Origin: Anaerolinea thermophila
GTDB taxonomy: Bacteria > Chloroflexota > Anaerolineae > Anaerolineales > Villigracilaceae
Direction of reading: 5' to 3'
Assembly (NCBI GenBank): GCA_020722305.1
Contig: DYLB01000131.1
Span: 1 to 5,350, forward strand
DNA: 5,350 bases
The notes beneath the pieces are model-generated. The model made no database searches. It was not told the DNA's origin and saw only the letters and a list, made by a program, of their open reading frames with translations. A program made the position numbers and the translations under genes. Positions 1 to 5,301 of this stretch are shown piece after piece (position 1 is the stretch's first letter; every line of letters begins with the position of its first letter).

Positions 1-67
1 GGTTTCGATTGTATCATTCCTGCACGGTCCAGAATCCATTAATTTCAGAATTTATAAAGATAACGGC

Positions 68-757
68 ATGAGCAATTTGCCAGTCCCACCCGCCATCGCC
101 AGGATCGCGCCCGACGGCAACCTGACCCCGCGTCAATTGCGCCGGTTCATGATTGACATGGTGCTGCGCCGCGTCAAACCCGGTACGGGCAGCGGCCATG
201 ATTTTATGCGAAGGAGGACAGCCATAAACCTATGGCCTGATTTGCGCCCAATTTTGAAGGGAATTCAATGGGCAATTGTCGGCAGTGTTGCCACCCGCGC
301 TTACATGCCCGAACGCATGACGAAGGATTTGGATATTCTTATCCATGAAAGGGATAGCGAAGTCGTCACCAAAAGGCTGGAGCAGGCAGGCTATCGTATC
401 GTTTCCCGCTTGGCTATTCCCGGATATTTAATGCTTTCCCCTGATGGGGTAGAACTGGATGTGATATTTGGTAAATATAATTGGCTAAAAGAAGCCTTGT
501 CGCATCCAAACCAAGACCCTGCCGGTTATCCGGTCGTTGGTTTGCCATACCTGATTATGATGAAAATGTCGGCGCAACGGACACGTGATATGGGCGATTT
601 AGGCACATTATTGGGTTGGGCATCGGACGAAGAGTTGGATGAAGTGCGCGCTGTCGTTAAAAAATATGCTCCCGAAGACTTGGAAGACCTTGAAGCCTTG
701 ATTTACATTGGCAAGAAGGAACAGGAAATTCCGCCGCCGGATGATGCAATTGAATAA
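68..757 (+). CDS. MNT/AbiEii-type nucleotidyltransferase-fold protein
   Basis: A 229-residue soluble protein with the minimal nucleotidyltransferase core. Gly72-Ser73 (in AIVGSVATRAYM) is the nucleotide-binding GS motif, Asp87 and Asp89 (TKDLDILI) are the paired metal ligands, and Asp131 (VELDVIF) is the third carboxylate. A following helix, KMSAQRTRDMGDLGTLL (about 166-182), matches the Lys/Arg-Asp segment usual in AbiEii-like and MNT proteins. The family transfers nucleotides to RNA or protein targets, and many members are toxins or antitoxins of toxin-antitoxin pairs; the substrate here is unknown. No partner gene is visible: the 67 bases upstream hold no complete gene and a terminator follows 3 bases after the stop. 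The ATG at 68 has no clear Shine-Dalgarno; TATAAA at 53-58 could be a -10 box giving a nearly leaderless mRNA. By hand count codons 1-46 are about 62% G+C and the rest about 48%, unlike the GC-rich genes to the right, suggesting transfer or a composite origin. The fold is well supported; start and role are not. Confidence 0.8.
   Translation: MSNLPVPPAIARIAPDGNLTPRQLRRFMIDMVLRRVKPGTGSGHDFMRRRTAINLWPDLRPILKGIQWAIVGSVATRAYMPERMTKDLDILIHERDSEVVTKRLEQAGYRIVSRLAIPGYLMLSPDGVELDVIFGKYNWLKEALSHPNQDPAGYPVVGLPYLIMMKMSAQRTRDMGDLGTLLGWASDEELDEVRAVVKKYAPEDLEDLEALIYIGKKEQEIPPPDDAIE
211..217 (+). promoter_or_regulatory. Internal Shine-Dalgarno-like AAGGAGG
   Basis: AAGGAGG lies within the nucleotidyltransferase reading frame, spanning its Arg49-Arg50 AGG codons. 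Six bases later, in frame, is ATA at 224 (Ile53), which begins the nucleotidyltransferase domain (INLWPDLRPILK). The spacing is ideal for initiation but ATA is a very poor start codon. The nearest ATG at 232 is out of frame. It may be a chance Arg-Arg codon pair, or the relic of an ancestral start at 224. Confidence 0.3.
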
Positions 758-760
758 CCG

Positions 761-801
761 AAGCCTCCGAGAAGCGCAGCACGCTTCTCGGAGGCTTTTT
801 T
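761..801 (+). terminator. Intrinsic terminator after the nucleotidyltransferase gene
   Basis: A perfect 16-bp stem pairs 761-776 (AAGCCTCCGAGAAGCG) with 782-797 around the five-base loop CAGCA, followed by a run of six T at 796-801. It starts 3 bases after the TAA stop, so it terminates the rightward transcript. On the minus strand the bases after the hairpin (CGGTTATTC) are only weakly U-rich, so bidirectional use for the convergent 421-residue gene is possible but less convincing. Confidence 0.93.
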
Positions 802-825
802 GCTGCCAGGCTTTACTTCCCCACT

Positions 826-874
826 ACTGAATACTGAATGCTGAATACTGAATACTGAATACTGAATACTGAAT
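826..874. repeat. Tandem ACTGAAT heptamer array, 7 units
   Basis: Seven contiguous heptamers read ACTGAAT on the plus strand; the third (840-846) begins with G instead of A and the other six are exact. The array lies between the terminator and the TAG stop of the convergent gene, ending 5 bases before that stop. A related degenerate array in the same orientation lies at 3453-3494. Heptameric tandem repeats of this sort (short tandemly repeated repetitive sequences) are known between genes in cyanobacteria, and similar tracts occur in other phyla. There is no coding content, and the 7-base unit is expected to vary in number by slippage. Confidence 0.95.
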
Positions 875-879
875 TCCGG

Positions 880-2145
880 CTACTTGTGCAAATTCTGGGC
901 GGCGACGAAGCTCAGGCCCTTCTCCGTCAACATGCGGGCTGACGAATTGCAGGCGTCCACTTTGTCGAGGAAGTTCAGGCGTAAGTTGTCCCAGTCGCCG
1001 GAGGCGATGACTTCCTGTTTCTCGCGGAAGTAATCCAGGATGTCGGTCGGGTGGGCGCGTTGGGAGTCGATTTCGGGCAGGCCGCCCTCGTGCTTGGCGC
1101 TGATGTTGGCCACGTGGTCGGCGATGGCGACCAGTTCGGCCCGGCGGTCATACGGCTGGCGGACGATGGATTTCCAGGTCTCGGTGATGTGATGCTCGAA
1201 GCGGACCACGTCCTCGAAGCCGAGGCCCTTGCGGAATTGGGCGGTCAGTTCCATGGTTTGGTTGTTGACCGAGTTGGACCAGTTGAAACCGATCAGCGGG
1301 CTTGAGCCGTCGTCGCGGCTGAACAGCTTCGCCATGGCCATGATCCATAGGGCGTGGTAGGGGTTGTCACTGCCGAAATAAACGGAGATCTTGAACTCCA
1401 TATCTACACCCAGGCGATAGAGCAAGAATCCGAGCAGAATCGTCCCGGCATTGAAATTCAGTACCGATTTAATGCCGTAGTTTGTGTAGTAGTAAAGAAA
1501 CTCGTCTAACCATTGCAGCGCATGTTCATTAGGCTGGCCAATGCCTCCAAAATACCCCGTAATCGTCTCAGGGCCTCCCAGGTGTGGATTGGAACCGTCC
1601 GTGCCTTTGGTGTCCAGCGTTTCAACATAGGAAGCACCAATGATTTGCATGGCGGCGCTGAAAGCAGGCAGATCGCCATCGGCTGCCTGTTCTTTCATGT
1701 TGCGGACACGGATCCAGCGGCCAGGCATCAGATTCCCCTCGGCGAGGGCCTTCTCGGCCGCGGCCCGCACCCAGGGGAAATATTGTGCGGCGCTGACTTC
1801 GAGGGTGACTGCGAGATCGTCCTTGAAAGTCATGGTCTCCGCTTTGGCGCCCAGAACTTTGCGGCGGTAGTCCGCGATTGAAATGAACGCGCCGCGGTCG
1901 CGCTGTTCGGTCAACCATTGCAAATCCTTGAGATAGTCTGGAGCAGTGGCTTCAACCTTCTTCAGCAGGTTTTCGAGTTTGCGGGACTCCTTGTGTTTGG
2001 CGTTGATCTCGGCCGGCGTGCCGTATTTGGCGACCACCGCCAGGAAATCGTTCATCACTTGCGAGTTGGGATCGGTCAGGACGGCGTTGATCGCCTCCAG
2101 CCGATCGGCGGGGATAGCGAGCAGTTGGCGCAGGGTGTCGGTCAT
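880..2145 (-). CDS. Uncharacterised 421-residue soluble protein
   Basis: I do not recognise the family. Residues 1-100 look mainly helical and charged (for example residues 44-66, rich in Lys and Glu). Residues about 105-420 alternate strand-like and helix-like stretches, as in an alpha/beta or barrel enzyme. Gly- and aromatic-rich blocks that look like conserved core segments are GYFGGIGQPNEHALQW (197-212), LNFNAGTILLGFLLYRLG (229-246), SVYFGSDNPYHALW (254-267), GFNWSNSVN (286-294) and RFEHHITE (315-322); the His and Asp in these blocks are candidate active-site residues. There is no signal peptide, no convincing membrane span (232-243 is hydrophobic but short) and a single Cys at 399. The ATG at 2145 is backed by GGAGG with a 4-base spacer and a matching promoter upstream. 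It is a single-gene unit, divergent from the regulator and convergent with the nucleotidyltransferase. Positions 1381-1560 are about 46% G+C against about 64% at 1081-1260. The gene call is firm; its function is unknown. Confidence 0.88.
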   Translation of the reverse strand: MTDTLRQLLAIPADRLEAINAVLTDPNSQVMNDFLAVVAKYGTPAEINAKHKESRKLENLLKKVEATAPDYLKDLQWLTEQRDRGAFISIADYRRKVLGAKAETMTFKDDLAVTLEVSAAQYFPWVRAAAEKALAEGNLMPGRWIRVRNMKEQAADGDLPAFSAAMQIIGASYVETLDTKGTDGSNPHLGGPETITGYFGGIGQPNEHALQWLDEFLYYYTNYGIKSVLNFNAGTILLGFLLYRLGVDMEFKISVYFGSDNPYHALWIMAMAKLFSRDDGSSPLIGFNWSNSVNNQTMELTAQFRKGLGFEDVVRFEHHITETWKSIVRQPYDRRAELVAIADHVANISAKHEGGLPEIDSQRAHPTDILDYFREKQEVIASGDWDNLRLNFLDKVDACNSSARMLTEKGLSFVAAQNLHK

Positions 2146-2149
2146 TGGT

Positions 2150-2154
2150 CCTCC
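2150..2154 (-). promoter_or_regulatory. Ribosome-binding site of the 421-residue gene
   Basis: On the minus strand GGAGG precedes the ATG at 2145-2143 with the four-base spacer ACCA. This fixes the start of the leftward gene and rules against out-of-frame ATGs nearer its promoter. Confidence 0.8.
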
Positions 2155-2173
2155 AGGTGTAATTTTTGAGTGT

Positions 2174-2204
2174 CTTGCCGAGGGTACGGCGCACTTCCAG
2201 GGCG
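2174..2204. repeat. Imperfect direct repeat, copy A (31 bp)
   Basis: It begins CTTGCCGAGGGTACGG and matches copy B at 2263-2293 in 27 of 31 positions, in the same orientation with starts 89 bases apart. Copy A lies inside the inferred 5' untranslated leader of the leftward 421-residue gene, between its promoter and its ribosome-binding site. Confidence 0.8.
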
Positions 2205-2213
2205 AGCATTTTT

Positions 2214-2242
2214 AGTATAGAGCATGTCCGAAGATGAGACAA
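2214..2242 (-). promoter_or_regulatory. Sigma70-type promoter for the 421-residue gene
   Basis: On the minus strand a -35 box TTGTCT (2242-2237) is separated by 17 bases from a -10 box TATACT (2219-2214). Transcription would start near 2207 and give a leader of about 60 bases before the ATG at 2145, running through repeat copy A. No TTAGA/TCTAA palindrome overlaps it, so there is no sign that the neighbouring regulator controls this gene. Confidence 0.6.
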
Positions 2243-2262
2243 GTGACAAGCGTAATGTTTTG

Positions 2263-2293
2263 CTTGCCGAGGGTGCGACGCACTGCCGGGGCG
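2263..2293. repeat. Imperfect direct repeat, copy B (31 bp)
   Basis: It begins CTTGCCGAGGGTGCGA and differs from copy A at four positions (13, 16, 23 and 26 of the unit). It lies between the two divergent promoters, ending 8 bases before the -35 box of the rightward promoter. G+C is far higher than in the AT-rich promoter DNA around it, which suggests an inserted or interspersed element. Confidence 0.8.
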
Positions 2294-2301
2294 GCGTCCA
2301 C

Positions 2302-2330
2302 TTGACCGTCTCCTGGAATTAGATTATTAT
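2302..2330 (+). promoter_or_regulatory. Sigma70-type promoter of the regulator-ABC operon
   Basis: TTGACC at 2302-2307 (-35) and TATTAT at 2325-2330 (-10) are separated by exactly 17 bases. The start point would fall near 2337, about 50 bases before the first possible start codon of the regulator. The -10 box lies in the centre of the first operator palindrome, so a bound repressor would occlude it. Confidence 0.75.
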
Positions 2331-2354
2331 CTAATGCGTTAGATGACTGTCTAA
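2319..2354. promoter_or_regulatory. Tandem TTAGA-N6-TCTAA operators
   Basis: Two 16-bp palindromes follow one another: 2319-2334 (TTAGAT-TATT-ATCTAA, 6-bp arms) and 2339-2354 (TTAGA-TGACTG-TCTAA, 5-bp arms), with centres 20 bp apart, about two helical turns. The arms between them also form ATCTAA-TGCG-TTAGAT at 2329-2344. The first palindrome encloses the -10 box and the second covers the start point and initial transcribed bases. ArsR-family dimers bind such dyads over their own promoters, so autorepression by the adjacent regulator is the natural reading. The dyads are seen directly; the identity of the binder is inferred. Confidence 0.75.
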
Positions 2355-2367
2355 CTAACCTTTTTAG

Positions 2368-2383
2368 AGACCTCGCAAGGTTT
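2368..2383 (+). promoter_or_regulatory. Small leader hairpin overlapping the Shine-Dalgarno
   Basis: AGACCT (2368-2373) can pair with AGGTTT (2378-2383) around the loop CGCA, including one G-U pair. AAGG at 2377-2380 is the only Shine-Dalgarno-like stretch in front of the regulator and would be partly hidden. The stem is short and its regulatory effect is uncertain. Confidence 0.3.
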
Positions 2384-2386
2384 GTT

Positions 2387-3457
2387 TTGAGTGAATTGAA
2401 AAATGCCATGACCGTTCTTGCCTGGGATTCCGGCCCTGCCTACGACTTTTTCATCAGCCTATTCGTGCTGCACCATGCCGACCGTTTCGGGCTGCGACCC
2501 TCCTGGGCGGCGGGGGTGCGGCAGCGGCTGTCCGCAGCGGGGAGGGAGGTACTGGAGCAGGTGCAGACCTTCGCGCCCGTGCCTTTGGCCTGGATTTCGA
2601 CCCTGCCCGATCCCAAAGACAGCCAAAGCGCCCTGGACGTTTTGGCCGGGATGCCGCCGAACGAGCGCATCCTGTCCCTGTGCCTGGTACCGGACATGGA
2701 CGAACAGGTGCGCCTGACCCTGCAGGCCGTCGCCGCCCGCGGCGCCTGGACCGAGGCCGAGCAGGACTATCTTCGTGTCCACTACCTGCAACGCGGCGAC
2801 ACGCTCCGCCAAGCCGCCTTGGACAACTTACTCACCACCTGGTCGCGGGCCGAAGAGACCGGCGAGCGCCTCCTGCTGGCGTTGAGCGAATACGCCCAGA
2901 ACTTCTTCATCGAAGAAGAGAAGCGCATCCGGCCTTATCTCCAACTCAGCCTGGAAGACTCGCAAGAACTGGCAGGCGCATTGAGCCTTGGCGAACTCGT
3001 CACGCGGCTCTCGCGCGGCGTGCGCTTCGAAGCGCTCGAATCGGTCAACTCGCTGACCCTTGTCCCTTCATATTGGAGCGCGCCGCTAGTCTTCATCGCC
3101 CGTCCCGCGCTGGGACAGGCGCTCCTGGTTTACGGGGCGCGGCCCGACGAGGCCAGCCTGGTCCCCGGCTCCGAGGTCCCGGAGGGGTTGGTCGGGGCCT
3201 TGAAGGCCCTCGGCGACCCGACCCGGCTGCGCATCCTGCGGGACCTGGCCGAGGCCCCGCTCACGCCGAGCGAACTGGCCCGCCGCCTGCGCCTGCGCCC
3301 GCCCACGGTCATCCACCACCTGCGCATCCTGCGTCTGGCCGGGCTGGTGCATATCACCGTCAGCGCCAGCAACGAACGAGTCTACGCCGCCCGCCTGGAG
3401 GAACTCGACACCATCGCCGTCTCCCTGCGCGGCTTCCTGCTCCAAACCGACCACTGA
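2387..3457 (+). CDS. ArsR-family winged-helix transcriptional regulator
   Basis: A 356-residue cytoplasmic DNA-binding protein. The C-terminal ArsR-type domain spans about 265-350: LKALGDPTRLRIL (272-284) is the hallmark first helix, SELARRLRLRPPTVIHHLRILRLAGLV (295-321) holds the helix-turn-helix with the recognition helix, and 322-336 forms the wing ending in VYAAR. Residues 1-260 are a long mixed domain (start AWDSGPAYDFFISLFVLHH) with no membrane span, probably for ligand sensing or dimerisation; classical ArsR proteins are only about 100-120 residues. There is one cysteine (Cys99) and no ELCVC-type metal site, so metal sensing of the classical kind is unlikely. The TTG at 2387 has AAGG six bases upstream; the in-frame ATG at 2408 (Met8) is an equally plausible start but lacks a clear Shine-Dalgarno. 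It follows the tandem operators and lies 36 bases before the exporter gene, so it most likely represses this operon. Confidence 0.9.
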   Translation: MSELKNAMTVLAWDSGPAYDFFISLFVLHHADRFGLRPSWAAGVRQRLSAAGREVLEQVQTFAPVPLAWISTLPDPKDSQSALDVLAGMPPNERILSLCLVPDMDEQVRLTLQAVAARGAWTEAEQDYLRVHYLQRGDTLRQAALDNLLTTWSRAEETGERLLLALSEYAQNFFIEEEKRIRPYLQLSLEDSQELAGALSLGELVTRLSRGVRFEALESVNSLTLVPSYWSAPLVFIARPALGQALLVYGARPDEASLVPGSEVPEGLVGALKALGDPTRLRILRDLAEAPLTPSELARRLRLRPPTVIHHLRILRLAGLVHITVSASNERVYAARLEELDTIAVSLRGFLLQTDH

Positions 3458-3494
3458 CCACTGAATACTAATCACTGAATACTGAATACTGACA
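3453..3494. repeat. Degenerate ACTGAAT heptamer array filling the intercistronic gap
   Basis: Six heptamers in register: ACTGACC, ACTGAAT, ACTAATC, ACTGAAT, ACTGAAT and ACTGACA. Three are exact. The first unit supplies the TGA stop of the regulator (3455-3457) and the last base of the sixth is the A of the exporter's ATG (3494). The whole gap between the two genes is therefore repeat DNA, in the same orientation as the array at 826-874. There is no Shine-Dalgarno sequence within it. Confidence 0.9.
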
Positions 3495-5293
3495 TGACTT
3501 TTCTCCTCCGTCTCCGTATTTTCATCAAACCCTACTTCCAGCGGATCGCTCTCAACCTGTTCCTGCTGCTGGGGATCACCGGCCTGGCGCTGGTCGTGCC
3601 GCGCATCATCCAGGATGTGATTGACATCGGTCTGGCCCAAAAGGACGTGGATTACCTGGCCCGGGCCGGGCTGATCCTTTTTGGTTTGGGACTGGCTACA
3701 GCTGTGCTCTCGCTTTTCCACCGCTACCTGTCCGAGTGGATCGCGGCTCACATCGGCTACGACCTGCGCAACCGGATGTACGACCACATCCAGTACCTGC
3801 CGTTCACCTATCACGACCACTCCCAGACCGGCCAGTTGATCTCGCGCTGTATCGAAGATGTGCGCTCCATCGAGCGGCTGGCCGGTTCCAGCCTGGTGGA
3901 GTTGGTCCAGTTGCTGCTGATGGCGATCGGCATCCTGGTCATCATGGTCGGCGAGAACGCCCGGCTGGCCGTCATTTCGCTCTTGCCGCTGGTGCCGATG
4001 CTGTTCATCACCGTCCGCTTCGGGGAACGGGTCAGCGCCTTCTTCCTGGCCGTGGACAACGCCCTGGGCGACCTCTCGGCCCGTTTGCAGGAAAACGTGA
4101 CCGGGGCGCAGGTCATCCGGGCCTTTGCGCGGGAACCCTACGAGATCGAGCGTTTCGACCAGGGCAACCGCAACCTGTTCAAGGCCCGCATCACCGTCAT
4201 CGGCGAGTGGTCCAAGGTCATGCCGACCACCCAACTGCTGATCACCGCCGGGACAGTGCTGGTGCTGTGGTTCGGCGGCCAGATGGTGCTGGACGGCGCG
4301 ATGACCGTCGGCGAGGTGGTCGCCTTCAACTCGTACCTGCTGATGCTGGCCGCCCCGGTGCAGCAACTGACCTGGCTGGTCAATGCCCTGGGCGAGGCCG
4401 CGGCCGGGACGCAGCGGGTCTTCGACGTGCTGGACACCCAACCGGCGATCCAGACGCCCGCCGGGGCAGTGAAACTGTCCACGCTGCGAGGGCAGGTCGA
4501 ATTCCGGGACGTGGGGCTGTTCTACGAGGGCGAACCCCGGCCGGCGCTAGAAGGCGTCAGCCAGCTCGTCGAACCGAACCAGATCGTCGCCCTGATCGGC
4601 CAGACCGGGTCCGGGAAGACGTCGCTGGTCAACCTGATCCCGCGCTTTTACGACGTGACCCAGGGCGCGGTGCTGGTTGACGGGCAGGACGTCCGCACGG
4701 TGGATTTGCTCTCGCTGCGCCGCCAGATCGGGATCGTGCTGCAAACCTCGCTGCTCTTCTCGGACACGATCAAGGCCAACATCGCTTACGGCAAGCCCGA
4801 CGCCAGTGACGAGGAGATCGTCGCCGCCGCCCAGGCCGCCCAGGCCCACGAGTTCATCACCGGCTTCCCCAAAGGCTACGAGACGGTCATCGGCGAGCGG
4901 GGCGTGACCCTTTCGGGCGGGCAGCGCCAGCGGGTGGCCATCGCCCGCGCCCTGCTGATGGACCCGCGCATTCTCATCCTCGACGATTCGACCTCCAGCG
5001 TGGACACCCAGACCGAGCAGCTCATCCAACAGGCGCTCGACAAGCTCATGGAAGGCCGCACGACCTTCGTCATCGCCCACCGGCTCTCGACCGTGCGCCG
5101 GGCGGACCTGATCCTGGTCATGGACGAGGGGCGCATCGTCCAGCGCGGCACCCACGAGCAATTGCTGGCCGAAGGCGGCCTGTACCGTGAGGTCTACGAG
5201 CTGCAACTCCTCGACCACGCCCGCTTCGCCGAAGAGATGGAAGAACTCGACCTGTCTATCCCGGCCCCCTACCGCGGCGAGTCACTGGGATGA
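3494..5293 (+). CDS. ABC exporter half-transporter, ATP-binding and permease
   Basis: A 599-residue type IV (ABCB-like) half-transporter of the inner membrane. Six membrane helices fall at about 17-38, 56-76, 134-154, 157-176, 246-266 and 272-292, followed by a nucleotide-binding domain (about 335-575). Visible motifs are Walker A GQTGSGKTS (369-377, Lys375), Q-loop Gln417, signature LSGGQ (473-477), Walker B ILILD (493-497), D-loop SSVD (501-504) and H-loop His529. The residue after Walker B, normally the catalytic Glu, is Asp498 (LDDSTSSVD). Asp here marks the degenerate subunit of heterodimeric exporters such as TM287/288, so a Glu-bearing partner is expected, probably just past the window edge. 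The substrate could be a drug, lipid or peptide and cannot be read from the sequence. The ATG at 3494 has no Shine-Dalgarno because it abuts the heptamer repeat, so translation may depend on coupling to the regulator 36 bases upstream. A sample at 4321-4440 is about 69% G+C. Confidence 0.95.
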   Translation: MTFLLRLRIFIKPYFQRIALNLFLLLGITGLALVVPRIIQDVIDIGLAQKDVDYLARAGLILFGLGLATAVLSLFHRYLSEWIAAHIGYDLRNRMYDHIQYLPFTYHDHSQTGQLISRCIEDVRSIERLAGSSLVELVQLLLMAIGILVIMVGENARLAVISLLPLVPMLFITVRFGERVSAFFLAVDNALGDLSARLQENVTGAQVIRAFAREPYEIERFDQGNRNLFKARITVIGEWSKVMPTTQLLITAGTVLVLWFGGQMVLDGAMTVGEVVAFNSYLLMLAAPVQQLTWLVNALGEAAAGTQRVFDVLDTQPAIQTPAGAVKLSTLRGQVEFRDVGLFYEGEPRPALEGVSQLVEPNQIVALIGQTGSGKTSLVNLIPRFYDVTQGAVLVDGQDVRTVDLLSLRRQIGIVLQTSLLFSDTIKANIAYGKPDASDEEIVAAAQAAQAHEFITGFPKGYETVIGERGVTLSGGQRQRVAIARALLMDPRILILDDSTSSVDTQTEQLIQQALDKLMEGRTTFVIAHRLSTVRRADLILVMDEGRIVQRGTHEQLLAEGGLYREVYELQLLDHARFAEEMEELDLSIPAPYRGESLG

Positions 5294-5301
5294 TTCCTGC
5301 C

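Noticed and set aside
14..199. Minus-strand 61-codon frame at the left edge
   Set aside because: Antisense to the start of the nucleotidyltransferase gene, with no ribosome-binding site or recognisable motif.
826..874. Heptamer array as a CRISPR-like or binding-site array
   Set aside because: The units are 7 bases and directly abutting, with no spacers, and no cas-like gene is present. It is a simple tandem repeat.
1952..2242. Minus-strand small protein beginning near 2242 that includes VRRTLGK
   Set aside because: It overlaps the start of the 421-residue gene out of frame, lacks its own ribosome-binding site and loses any protein-like character after about 30 residues. VRRTLGK comes from the 31-bp repeat.
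2387..3457. Metal-sensing (arsenic or zinc) role for the ArsR-like protein
   Set aside because: It has only one cysteine (Cys99), outside the DNA-binding domain, and no ELCVC motif. The neighbour is an ABCB-type exporter rather than a metal pump.
2680..3471. Plus-strand 263-codon frame inside the regulator gene
   Set aside because: Arg/Pro/Gly-rich out-of-frame translation overlapping a well-supported ArsR gene; no domain is recognisable.
3086..4441. Long minus-strand open frame of 451 codons
   Set aside because: It runs antisense across the 3' end of the regulator, the heptamer spacer and the exporter. Its protein is low-complexity, rich in Gln, Gly, His and Asp, and contains the heptamer read as SIQYSVISIQWSV. 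It is a shadow produced by high G+C coding bias.
3736..4680. Plus-strand 314-codon frame inside the exporter gene
   Set aside because: Out-of-frame Arg/Gly/Pro-rich shadow of the ABC transporter, whose motifs are all in the other frame.
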